From contig OW203765.1 in the NCBI GenBank assembly GCA_934045905.1, forward strand, positions 31,777,997 through 31,841,996: a stretch of DNA of 64,000 nt. Reading direction: 5' to 3'. Source of the DNA: Leuctra nigra. Taxonomy: Eukaryota > Arthropoda > Insecta > Plecoptera > Leuctridae. Position 1 is the first letter of the stretch, and every line of letters begins with the position of its first letter. Under the pieces are notes generated by a model. The model was not told the DNA's origin, ran no database searches, and saw only the letters and a list, made by a program, of their open reading frames with translations. Below are positions 9,649-19,144 of this stretch, one piece after another. Position numbers and translations under genes: made by a program.

Positions 9649-11580
9649 TGTACAGCCAACGCATGAAGTCCTGTTAATTCTTCACCCTTACAGAATATCA
9701 TGATACCACCACTCGTACAGCGAAGCTCGTAAAGTTGCCTATAGCAAACCCATAGCTATTTGTCAACAGAGAGATGACTGAATTACTGGGTTGTGTTCAT
9801 CAGCCCCAGATAGATCACACAGATAAGGAAGTCAATGTTGTTATGTCGATCGAACTAACAAAACTTGACAACAACCAACTTTCTTTTATCGGAACTAATA
9901 ATTTACTTTCAGTTCAAACAAATATAGTGGGTTGGTGCATTTGGATTTCATTGGTATTGATTATATCACGATTGTAATAATACATTTTGGATAATTTAAA
10001 CTATTTAATTTAAATACTCTAAAATTATTTAATTATTATGTATTTTTAATTATTTAATCCAAAAATTATTTTATATTAAAATGAAGTTAAGATAGTCTAT
10101 TTGAATGTAATTTGTATTCAATAAATCTTCCCAATGGAATAAATCGGTTAATTGAATGAATCCTGGTGTCAAGGCTGGCAACATAATTTGATCTATTATC
10201 AATCAGTGTGTGAATCATTGATCAGAAAAATTTGATTGTTATTGTAAACACTCAAACAGCTCCTATAACCATCAAACCTTAGATACATTCATTTGTAACA
10301 GAAACCGGAAAGTAACTGAGTATTACAGTCACACAACGTCACTAGTCACTCCACAAAAATTTCATTATGGCTGAAAAATTAGATAAATCTCCGAACAAAT
10401 AAATCGTGGCCGCATGGTTGGCATGTGGGAAGTAGGAAGAAATTTCGAACAGATAGCTCTAGTGAAATTGTGCAAGGTCTCTGGAAAATTATTGAAAGTC
10501 ATAGGTTGTATTTTTTCCGTAATTGTTATTATATCGAGGAACTATATACTAGACCTTCCGAATATTGTATTAGTGAATTTTGGTGATCATCGACATCCTG
10601 TCGGCGAACACTAAAATACCTAACTGTAGGTATGTAGGTATAACTGTAGGTATAAAGTCTTAAATTTAGCTTTTGTTTTTGTAAAAATTGTTTCCTACAA
10701 CTATCCATCTGTTGTTATGTCAAATGCCTGATGAAGTTTGCTGAAAGTAGACGAAATATTGCATTTATAAATAATAAAATAGTTTGTGAAAGTCCAATGA
10801 AGTATTATTAAATAATCTCCAAACTAAGAACTGGAACTTTGATGATTTTATAATATTACCTAATAGCTGTTACTTTTTAAGTTGATGCACAAATAGAATA
10901 ACACTTTTTATTATTAATACTAACACACATCGAACCAGCTAATTAGTGAATTCATATTAATTTTGTTATAGGGAGGTATATTAAGATTTTGTTGTTAAAA
11001 CTCAATTTTTTGGTACTTCCTCAAATAAAAATACAACTGTGTAACCCCTGGTTAAACAGGTTCCATCACAATTATTTTTTTTATCATTGTGCCGTTCTGA
11101 TGTTAAACGCATCATGGGAAGATCTCATCAACTAAACACTCTCTTCTTCTCTTCTTATTCCTCTAAAAAATCTATTAGAAAAAACATTTAAAATGCTCTC
11201 GGATTGATATCAACATCCTGAGATCTGTCGAATAAACGAAAATCTTTTATACTTGTGTCTTTATACTTGTGACCGTCATTTGTTCAATGACGGTCTACTA
11301 AGATTTAAACAATATGTTACAGGTGAAAAGTATTAAGTAGTTTGGGAAATCTCATAGGAAATAACAGTATTGATATTTTTGTGATTGAATCGCATCGAGT
11401 AGATATTTGTGTGGATGGACGTTGTTGACAGACAAAAACCAGTTTTTCAAGTCATCCCTCTGTTGTCAAATAACTATGGGTTAGCTGTAGGCAACTTATC
11501 GAGCTTCGCTGTACGAGTGGTGGTATCATGATATTCTGTAAGGGTGAAGAATAAACAGGACTTTATGCGTTGGCTGTACA
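9649..11580. mobile_element. 1.9-kb element with 131-bp terminal inverted repeats
   Basis: TGTACAGCCAACGCATGAAG at 9649 continues as an arm to 9780. Its reverse complement occupies 11450-11580, ending GGCTGTACA, with about 90% identity. A short relative with the same tip (TGTACAGCCAACGCATTAAG) is the foldback at 39421-39591. The 1.67-kb interior shows no transposase and no long open frame, so it is non-autonomous or carries other repeats. I found no clear target duplication. It lies in host intron 1. Confidence 0.6.
10722..10766 (+). ncRNA. Hammerhead-ribozyme-like motif
   Basis: AAATGC (10722-10727) pairs with GCATTT (10761-10766) as stem I. CTGATGA (10728-10734) and GAAA (10753-10756) match the conserved core. 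GTTTGC/GTAGAC closes a 6-bp stem II with a TGAAA loop. Stem III is minimal (TATT), as in hammerheads of Penelope-like elements. An extra A after CTGATGA departs from the consensus, so activity is doubtful. No Penelope reverse transcriptase is visible nearby. Confidence 0.35.
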
Positions 11581-11983
11581 GCCCAAAGTGAACTTGATAG
11601 GGCGCCACACCATTGCTCAGTGAAATAAATAAAAGGCTGATAGTTCGCAAAGGTGAATGAACTATGAAGCGACAAGAATTTGACTTTAATATGAAACATG
11701 AATTCCTGAATTGATTACTAATAAATGGCAATAAATAACATTCCTATAAACAATAATGACATTGACTCTGTTGGGAATATTACAGGAACCTAGCTTCTCA
11801 AATTACATATCCAATTCATCTAAACTTGCCACATTCTGGCATTTATTACAAAAATAAATAGGATTTATTGAAAATCACAGAAGAATTGCAGGTATTACAA
11901 TACATTATGTCGAATTGAAGTTATTTCAAGTTTCCTTTCTTCTTCACAATTCCTCAAATAGTACTTGTTTTGTTTTTGTTCAG

Positions 11984-12097
11984 CAACAGCATGCTGCAAA
12001 GAAACCACGCCTTCGCCGTCAAGATCAAGCTGGTACGTCTAGAACACCGGACGCCGACGTGCTCATCGTCACCATCGACACGCCGCCCACCCTGACG
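11984..12097 (+). CDS. Host gene exon 2 (phase 0/0)
   Basis: A 114-nt exon of 38 codons after a strong acceptor (TTTTGTTTTTGTTCAG), followed by donor GTTAGT. It is much more GC-rich than its surroundings. The product begins QQHAAKKPRLRRQDQ, a basic stretch, and ends in DVLIVTIDTPPTLT. Phase 0 on both sides agrees with the exons at 5430 and 13743. No domain is recognised. The basic segment could be a nuclear localisation or membrane-proximal patch, but this is only inference. Confidence 0.7.
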
Positions 12098-12354
12098 GTT
12101 AGTGCGATGCAAGAAGAGTGGTCAACTGGTCATATAATAATGTCAAAGCTAATTTCATTTATTGCGATGGGCAATTGAAAAAAAATAACAATACAGAAAA
12201 TAAGCTCACAGTGATTGTCTGTAAATGTGATGAACAATGCATTGAATTTGAAAAGGGATTTAACAATAGGGAATATGACAACTTTTTTAACGTTTAATTT
12301 TTCACATTTACAACATAAACTTTGGTAACATACTATTTTCAAACTCAAAAGTCT

Positions 12355-12583
12355 AAATTTTCATTCATAAATATTACATTAAAATTTAGTGGACATTTTG
12401 GCGGGAAAATAGTGTTTCTGACATTACCTAACGAGTGATGTCATATTTTATTGTAACCATGGCAACATCATTGTAAGTTGATAAAAATGATGTCACTATC
12501 GTTAGGAAATGTCATGAATAGGTGCTGTTTTCCCGTCAAAATGACAACGGAAGTCAATTTCATATTTTATGAATGAAAATGTA
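12355..12583. mobile_element. Imperfect foldback repeat
   Basis: Inner arms ATTTTGGCGGGAAAATAGTG and CTGTTTTCCCGTCAAAAT, containing GACATTACCTAACGAG and CGTTAGGAAATGTCA, pair around GTAACCATGGCAAC. Outer words TTTTCATTCATAAATAT and ATATTTTATGAATGAAAA pair further out. Similar words (TTTTTCCCGCCAAAAATC, TTTTTTATGAATGAAAA) recur near 62708-62760, so this is a dispersed family. Confidence 0.5.
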
Positions 12584-12989
12584 CACATTTGAGGGTGAAA
12601 ATAGCGTGTTTTACAAAAAAATATGTTGTCATTTTGAAATAAGGTTTTTAATTAATGTATACATATTCACTATTATCATCGAATATTGTAAATATAATTA
12701 GATATTCGCGATTTCATTACAAGCTGGTTCTCCAAGTCGAAAGTATCGTATACATTCAGGGTTTAATTAATATTATTAGCACGATCCTCGTCGTGGCGTG
12801 ATAATAAATTATAAGAATCGATTAAAAATACAAGATGTACTTCACCACATTTCACTTCTCATAAATTCATGCCTAATTTTCAATGCTCTGTCGAATTGAA
12901 ACAGTAGAGGATCAATTTCAGTGATGATTTATAAACAAGTTAACAAACTCTGTATTGTTCGATTTTTTTGTCTGGGGCTTAACGTCGCA

Positions 12990-13235
12990 TTGTTCTGCAG
13001 CGAGGCTAATGCCGACGGATGAATGATGATTGGGAGATGATGGTGAAGAGTAAGTAAGGATGAAAGGTGGGAAGGAGACTGTAGTGGCCTATTAGTAGGG
13101 TACCTTCCCAGCATTTGCCTGTCGACTGAGGGAAAACGACGAAAAACCCCAGTCAGGAAGGACGGTCGCGGGAATCGAACCCGGTCCTCCCGAATACAAG
13201 TTCAGAGCGTTAACCACTCACCCAACCTATTCCGT
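12990..13235 (-). mobile_element. tRNA-derived SINE, copy 2
   Basis: Same family as 6765-6976: B box GGGTTCGATTCCC, body with GGCAAATGCTGGG, and the tail toward 12990 on the minus strand. An open frame of about 60 codons across it is a by-product. The sequence right of it (13236-13280) recurs at 62763-62805, so another dispersed repeat abuts it. Confidence 0.7.
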
Positions 13236-13742
13236 AATTTCGCTGGTGATAAGTGTGTTTGTCATTTTTATTTGTGTTGATATTTACAAATTAAGTAGAA
13301 TTAAATTTCACGAAACGTCCCTATTGTCCATATTTTTGTGTGGACAATAGGAACAGGCTCTGTAGGAAGAACAATTTTTGTCAATCAAATTAAACCTCTC
13401 TGGCGCATGAGGATAGAACGGCACTGCATTCCCGTTTCCCTCGATTTGCACACCCAAAAACTGCACAAAACTTAGGCATGTTTATTAAATTAAAAGTCAA
13501 AAGTCACCTTTCCTACCATCTAAATACACGTAGAAATTGACAACTCGGCTTCGACTTGTCCCCCAGTTCAACTGAATAGAACAGCTGAGCAGAACAGTGA
13601 CGTCACGTGAAAGAAACCTACATCAACGCGTTACACAGGGCGTTTTCTCACAGTGCCATTTATGTAACGTGTTTTCTTGTTATGATGATGTTAATATGAT
13701 GATTATATTGATGATGTTGATGGTTATTTATTCGTTTTTTAG

Positions 13743-13788
13743 ATGCCGGATCCAACGCCGCCTCCAAAGAAGAGATCATGTTGCTCCT
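13743..13788 (+). CDS. Host gene exon 3 (phase 0/1)
   Basis: A 46-nt microexon after acceptor TTATTCGTTTTTTAG with donor GTAAGTT. It encodes 15 residues, MPDPTPPPKKRSCCS, plus one base (T). That base joins GG of the next exon to make Trp. The KKRSCCS run followed by WLRKMCRRPF in exon 4 forms a basic cysteine cluster. Such clusters can be palmitoylated membrane anchors, but that is inference. Confidence 0.7.
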
Positions 13789-13829
13789 GTAAGTTGCTTC
13801 TATATTCACGGGGGGCCTATTCTATATAA

Positions 13830-13950
13830 CTAGGAACACGCTAAGTGTACCGCGTTGATGAGCGAGTACGGGTACGTGCAAATTCTCGAACCGGAAATGC
13901 GAACACAACACAACGCACAGAAAACATAAACATCCATATTGAATTGAAAT
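13830..13950 (+). mobile_element. HLE-2 5' fragment inside intron 3
   Basis: Begins CTAGGAACACGCTAAGTGTA and continues CGCGTTGATGAGCGAG, the tip shared with the copies at 20104, 32272 and 49041. It fades after about 120 bp, so it is truncated. The surrounding intron is only 207 bp, so this fragment fills over half of it. Confidence 0.65.
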
Positions 13951-13995
13951 CTTTCATGATTTCGGGGTAGAGTGAATGGGTTTATTTATTTCTAG

Positions 13996-14113
13996 GGCTG
14001 CGGAAGATGTGCAGACGACCTTTTAGGAAGAATGAACCAACCAGAACGTCGGCTGCGCTGCCAACCCCTAACCATACCATTACTAATCAACCCAGGCAGA
14101 GACCTGCTACGTG
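13996..14113 (+). CDS. Host gene exon 4 (phase 1/2)
   Basis: A 118-nt exon with acceptor TTTATTTATTTCTAG and donor GTGAGC. With the T carried from exon 3 it reads W, then LRKMCRRPFRKNEP, and later PNHTITNQPRQRPAT, ending with TG of a split codon. Joined to the exon at 39916 the codon becomes TGG. A second strong acceptor at 15045 (TTTTTTTTATTTCAG) would instead give TGC TAG, ending the protein at once, so an alternative short form is possible. No domain is recognised. Confidence 0.7.
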
Positions 14114-14325
14114 GTGAGCACTTCTATTGCGATAATTCTTACCTGATCACGGTTTTGTCGATGTTTCATACATTTCATTGACTTAGAGAATCATAACGTA
14201 GTTCAAGACTTTTAATTTCAATTGATAACGCCATTTGTTCGATGTCTCAGCTGTGATCTTGTTCATTATACCTTAGAGGAATTAGTGGTGCCTGATAGAC
14301 TGAACTGCACTGATATTTTATAATA

Positions 14326-14542
14326 CCGCGTGGCTCAATAAAAATGCACAATTGGCGAGACATCGCTGTGACGAAACTACTGCACAAATCGGACTGAAAA
14401 TATCACATAATATAAACAACATACTAAGGTTTGATGAGTGAAAGTTTGTAGGGAAAAAGTTAAAGCTGCTAGAATTTGGTTGTCGAAAAATCAATTATAC
14501 GCGTGCACAAATCGCGTGTTCAAAAAACGTCAATTGGCCAGG
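14326..14542 (+). repeat. Dispersed repeat beginning ACCGCGTGGCTCAATAAAAA
   Basis: Nearly the same sequence recurs at 47510-47765, including GCACAATTGG, CATCGCTGTGACGAAACTAC and TTGGTTGTCGAAAAATCAAT. The class is undetermined: it could be a DNA-transposon end or a SINE. At its right edge it runs into a SINE fragment. A 93-codon open frame spans both and is not credible. Confidence 0.55.
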
Positions 14543-14633
14543 ATGCAGTCAGGAAGGACGGCCGCGGGAATCGAACCCGGACCTCCGGAATACAAGTTCC
14601 GAGCGTTCCCACTCAGCCATACCTGTTCCGTAT
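14540..14633 (-). mobile_element. tRNA-derived SINE head fragment, copy 3
   Basis: Only the tRNA-related head and CAGTCAGGAAGGACGGCCGC junction of the SINE seen at 6765 and 12990 remain. The body is missing. Confidence 0.65.
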
Positions 14634-14661
14634 CATCGTTGACCGATGACGCCCTGGGCCT

Positions 14662-14842
14662 GGGGGGCTATTTTCGAGATCGTTCGAGTCAAATATCATA
14701 CGGATTCACGGCCGCCTGACGTCAGACGAAACAAAACAATACACAGATTTGGCTTATTGGATGCTATTTCCTTCGGACGGACGTAACTTTGACGTCACGC
14801 TCGATTATGCGAGAGCTCGAACGATCTCGAAAATAGGTCCCC
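14662..14842. mobile_element. Foldback element, TATTTTCGAGATCGTTCGAG arms
   Basis: GGGGCTATTTTCGAGATCGT at the left pairs with ACGATCTCGAAAATAGGTCC at the right. Inner words TGACGTCA and TGACGTCA also mirror each other. The next foldback begins on its last base. Confidence 0.65.
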
Positions 14843-14988
14843 TGGAGGGTTATTTATTCTAAATTCCCGTGTCGTCTCGTTTCACGTGATACGGGCTCAC
14901 TGCACACTGGAGTGCTATCTATTTAACGTGGTAGTGACACCGTATCACTTGATACGAGACGACAAGGAAGTTTAGAATAACCCTCCAG
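14842..14988. mobile_element. Foldback element, CTGGAGGGTTATT arms
   Basis: CTGGAGGGTTATTTATTCTA and its partner TTTAGAATAACCCTCCAG close a near-perfect hairpin with GTCGTCTCGT/ACGAGACGAC and GTGATACGG/CCGTATCAC inside. It directly abuts the preceding foldback. Confidence 0.65.
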
Positions 14989-15118
14989 ATAACAGTTTCA
15001 AGTTTGACAGAAAGTGTATTATAATTTGTGTTTTTTTTATTTCAGCTAGAAGAGGGGCCCCATTAAAGTTAATTTTTTTGTCTTGTCTTTTTTAGTTAAT
15101 TTTTTTGTTTTTTGTTTT

Positions 15119-15640
15119 CCCCTTTTTTTGTCAATGTACAATTTTTGTCAATGAACACAATTATTTATTTTCCTTTCTATGTCATTGTACACAATTATTT
15201 ATTTTCCTTTGTCAATGCACGCAATTATTTATTTTCCTTTCTATGTCAATGCACACAATTATTTATTTTCCTTTCTATGTCAATGCACACAATTATTTAT
15301 TTTCCTTTCTATGTCAATGAACACAATTATTTATTTTCCTTTCTATGTCATTGTACACAATTATTTATTTTTCTTTCTATGTCAATGAACGCAATTATTT
15401 ATTTTCCTCTCTATGTCAATGTACACAATTATTTATTTTCATTTCTATGTCAATGAACACAATTATTTATTTTCCTTTCTATGTCATTGTACACAATTAT
15501 TTATTTTCCTTTGTCAATGCACGCAATTATTTATTTTCCTTTTTTTTGTCATTGTACTTAATTTTTTATTTTCCTTTTTTTGTCATTGTATTTAATTTTT
15601 TATTTTCCTTTTTTGTCATTGAACAATTTTTTGTCATTTA
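15119..15640. repeat. 34-bp AT-rich minisatellite
   Basis: About 14 head-to-tail units containing TCAATGCACACAATTATTTA and TTTTCCTTTCTATG, mostly 34 bp; two units lack CTAT and are 30-31 bp. Because 34 is not a multiple of 3 and the unit has no stop in any forward frame, all three forward frames stay open for roughly 100 codons. Unit ends become more T-rich at both edges. It lies in the 25.8-kb host intron and is followed by a C-homopolymer at about 15680. Confidence 0.85.
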
Positions 15641-15754
15641 ACATTCAAAAAAAACCTTTTTACCTTCAGCATCGGGGAGGGCCCCCCCCCCCCCCCCCCC
15701 TACAAAGTCTTTCGAAAAACAAAAAAATTTACACCCTTGGTAGTTAGAATGTAT

Positions 15755-16080
15755 AGCACCAAGTTGGTGCTGACTCCATCAAGAATGTCAAGGCTAAGAT
15801 TCAGGACAAGGAGAAAATCACCCCAGATCAGTAGCGATTGATCTTCGTCCTTCACTTGGTCCTTCGTCATGCATAGCGGTATGCAGATCTTCGTGAAGAC
15901 TCATACCGGCAAGACCATCACCCTGGAAGTGGAAGCTCCCGATGCCATCAAGACCGTCAAGGCCAAAATCCAGGACAAGGAGAAAATCCCCCCAGATCAG
16001 TAGCTTGAGGATGGCCGAACTCTTACCGACTACAACATCCAGACGGAGTCCACTCTCCACCAAAAGATCGACCGACCGAG
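15755..16080 (+). pseudogene. Polyubiquitin retropseudogene (two decayed units)
   Basis: Unit 1 is partial: [15 protein letters not shown], then a stop at the next Gln codon, RLIF, a deletion, and LHLVLR. Unit 2 starts at 15881 with [18 protein letters not shown] and [15 protein letters not shown], then a stop, a deletion of the QRLIFAGKQ segment, and LEDGRTLTDYNIQ..ESTLH. Several substitutions in otherwise invariant ubiquitin positions, two in-frame TAG codons and internal deletions show it is dead. It has no introns and lies in an intron of the host gene, so retroposition is likely. No clear poly-A tail or target duplication was found. Confidence 0.85.
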
Positions 16081-16363
16081 GGCGAGACGTTCTACATATT
16101 ATGACCGTGATTTATAAAATTCTATGTGTTTTTTTTTATTGAATAAAGATGTATATTCTATACTCGATTCTGATCTTACTTAAAACTGGGTAGGTACTAG
16201 GTAGATCATGGCTGGGATGAACTTGAGCTGGGCAGCATCTTTGCTCATCTTTGTATTCATTCCGAATTGGCCACCCCTAATGATTTCTCCTGCGCAAGCT
16301 TATGGAAAAAAGAGCATAATTGCATAAAAGCATATCAATTACATATTGCATAGGAACATAATA

Positions 16364-16960
16364 CTAGGAAAACGCTCAGTATTACGCATTGATAAGCGAG
16401 CCTTTGTACTGCATTTGATTGAATATGTGTGTCAAATATGTCCAATGGAAATTGCGTACCAAACGCACAGAAACATATACATTCATTGGTACACTAAAGC
16501 AACATAAAAGTATCTGTTTTCTATTGAAACTTAAGAATAGCAAGCTATAATATTTGGTTCATAAAGCAAATCAGATTCAATTGTGCAGTGGAAAACATTC
16601 ATTTCGTTACTTCATTTCTGACAGTAATAAAACTTTTAATTCAATAAGTGCATGTTCTTGACTGATTGGGCTCAAAATTTGTAAAATAAGAGACAATGTC
16701 AGATTTATCAAAGACAGTTTATAGGTCAAACGGTTGTGCAAACTACAAATCAAGATTCCGAAGAAATTAGTAGATCAATTTTTTGCTGAAAATCATTTTG
16801 ACCACAACCAGAATAGTAATAATCTTAAGTTTTGTGAAAAAATTGGCCTGATCCGTTACTCCGTTTGGCAGAAGACGCAAGATGACCAGACAACTAAACA
16901 AAACAAAAAAGCAGAGATTCGAGCCATAAGTTTCAAGTGGAGACGTTCGCTACAAGGTGA
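16364..16960 (+). mobile_element. HLE-2-related element, about 0.6 kb
   Basis: Starts CTAGGAAAACGCTCAGTATT and near its end contains CGAGCCATAAGTTTCAAGTG, a terminus also seen on the minus strand at 31263-31315 before a GCGAGCGGAGCGAGCG tip. The body is non-coding; the 87-codon open frame inside has no family resemblance. Confidence 0.5.
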
Positions 16961-17770
16961 GTGTGAGTGTGGTGTAAGTGTGAGTGCAAGTAACTGATTC
17001 ATGATTTCCATTCTTTCACACGTAGGTAAATAAAATCACTTGCATACGAACTGATTCATCTTTCCTTTCAATCACACGCACATACACACACAATCGCGCA
17101 CTGATGATATTTGGGGGGGGGGGGGGGGGGGGGGCACACGCCAAAAAGGAACAACACATGTCTCAAGAATTTAGGCTCAGTAGATGAACCAATGAAACAC
17201 AGAAAACACACGCAATGATCTGTGTGCACAGTGGCTTGAAATTTTTGATAGAATAATATTATACGATTGCTAAGAACTTGTTGGGAGGGGCGGGGGGGGG
17301 GGGGGGGGGTAACCGACCGGTCTTGGTATCACATAAGGGAGAAAAATGTACCTATGTGAATTTCAGCTTCCTGGGAAAGTCAACGGTCGAGGACAGAAGT
17401 TCTTTGAGGTATCGGCTTCGACCCAAGCCAGTGTGCATGTGCTGGCTGATTTGATGAGAATTATCATTTAGATTTTTTAGATAACACATTTTACTTCTTA
17501 ATTGATTCAAACGTTCTGTGTAACGTGTTAATGAGCGAGCCTTCGTACTGCATGCGATTTGATATGTATTCGTTTGTAAATCTCGCTCTACAGGCCTTGG
17601 AACTGAAGCATCAGCTGGCACTGCTAAAATAATTAAAATTCCTGTCATACATTTTCAAATAATAATATTAGCAAATTTATGACAGGAATTTTAGTTGCAA
17701 ATTAGTTGCAGAAATTAGTTGCAAACTTTCAAAACGTTATCCTTTTTTATTACATTTCAACGTCAAAACA
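16961..17770. other. Intron with two long G homopolymers and an HLE-2 scrap
   Basis: G-runs of over 20 bases lie at about 17113-17134 and 17291-17309 and could be assembly-sensitive. The words GTAACGTGTTAATGAGCGAG (17520-17539) belong to an HLE-2 5' end that is otherwise lost. A direct repeat TGACAGGAATTTTAGTTGCA and TTAGTTGCAGAAATTAGTTG lies near 17680-17725. No gene is visible. Confidence 0.45.
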
Positions 17771-17846
17771 TCTAGTGGAGCGGTCGCTCCACCCAGCCAA
17801 GTCGTACTATACACTCACACTCACTCAACATACCGTAAATGCCTAA

Positions 17847-18033
17847 TAGACCACTTTAAAAATTATCAATGTGGCTCTGCTTTTTAGCAAAAATCACATG
17901 CAGTTTGATTTCCAGGTCCCCTTGTAATGTGTTACCCATTGTTGAAACCCATTACAAGGGGACCTGGAAATCAAACTGGCATATGATTTTTGTCAAAAAG
18001 CAGAGCCACTTTGATCATTTTTAAAGTGGTCTA
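17847..18033. mobile_element. 187-bp palindromic MITE without target duplication
   Basis: TAGACCACTTTAAAAATTAT pairs with the right end TTTTTAAAGTGGTCTA, and the whole element is a near-perfect hairpin with a loop around 17930-17950. In HLE-1 copies D, F and J the site reads CCTAATAAACTG. Here CCTAA and TAAACTG flank the element, so no base was duplicated. The same family appears at 52398-57280 (interrupted), and a relative at 44067-44253. Confidence 0.75.
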
Positions 18034-18589
18034 TAAACTGAGGAGCAGACCAACCACTTTTACTGTAAGCAACAACATGGCATTTTCGGCCTTCTGGATC
18101 TTAAAAATGGAAAATGTCACATTGTTGCGAAATATCTTAATTTCGAGCTATGGCCCACCCCACCCCATATACCAAATTTGGGGACAATTCAATAGGTTAT
18201 GCCATTTGCGAGCTAGAGGGCCGTGAAAACAGTGCAATTACACCCCTTTTTAAACCTATCTCCATCTGATGATTCAGATTCAGATATCAGGAAACACCGC
18301 TATCACCGTCACAGCCTAAACGGCTGAACCGATCAACCTGAAATGTTTACCACATGTGCACTTTTGGCGTCTGAGGTGCCTTTTTTATAAAACAAACCGG
18401 AAGCCGCCATTTTGAAACCGGAAGTGACGTCATATCTCAAAAACGGTTAGACCGATCGGAATGAAACTAGCGCCAAATGATTCAAACGGTCATCTATATG
18501 GAATATCAAAAGTTAAAGTAGAAATATACTTTGACAGAATCCGGAAATGACGTCATAAAAATAAAGAATTAGAATTTAATCACCTCTTA

Positions 18590-19144
18590 AGTGGCTATCA
18601 CACTGGGTTGGAACCCACGGTTGGAACCCGCGTATGGAAACTTTTGTTGCAAAAAGAGGCAACCGCCTATCACACGCAACTGTTTGGTTTGATGTTGGTT
18701 GGTTCACAATTGACACTCATGAGTTGCGCAGAAAGCACCGTTTCCGGTTCCGGAAAACGTTGCCATAGTTACCAAAATAAAAGTATAGGAAATAACAAAT
18801 CTGACAGCGGCAATCCAAATCTCATATTTTGAGTGATTACTTGTGAAAGAAAGATATTTAAGTAAGTACAAGTTAATAATAATACGCAATATTTATCCAT
18901 ACACATGTTCAAGTTAAATATTCATCTGATAAATATGATTTATAGCTATTATTTATAGCATCGTATTGGTCAGTTCACGTCACGTGGTACCACAACAAAT
19001 TGTTGGAACCGGAAAAATAGAGTCTTCTCTATTTTTCAAACCAACCCGCGGGATGACGAAATTTAGTCTCTGCACATGCGCGGCCAACCAGATTTTCCAA
19101 CCATTGGTTCCATACACGGGTTGCAACTCAGTGTGATAGGGCTT
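18590..19144. mobile_element. TTA-flanked inverted-repeat element (PIF/Harbinger-like MITE)
   Basis: Starts AGTGGCTATCACACTGGGTT and ends AACTCAGTGTGATAGGGCTT. TTA lies on both sides (18587-18589 and 19145-19147), while HLE-1 copy F has a single TTA at the same place. A 3-bp TTA duplication is typical of PIF/Harbinger elements. The interior has no transposase; the inner GGTTGGAACCC repeats extend the hairpin. Confidence 0.65.

Noticed and set aside
14326..14542. Mariner transposase remnant
   Set aside because: Two copies of the repeat exist, but neither has a recognisable transposase motif or paired TIRs, so I left the class open.
15046..15060. Terminal exon of the host gene
   Set aside because: The acceptor is strong but gives an immediate stop. 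Splicing to 39916 keeps the frame and yields coding-like sequence. Kept only as a possible alternative end.
15105..15641. Overlapping 70-114-codon plus-strand frames rich in F, L, Y, N
   Set aside because: They arise from a 34-bp tandem repeat without stops in any forward frame; no splice-consistent or conserved protein.
17110..17136. Long G and C homopolymers (also 15680, 17291, 45703) as quadruplex elements
   Set aside because: They are simple homopolymers, several in element tips or satellites, with likely length errors. No structured spacing.
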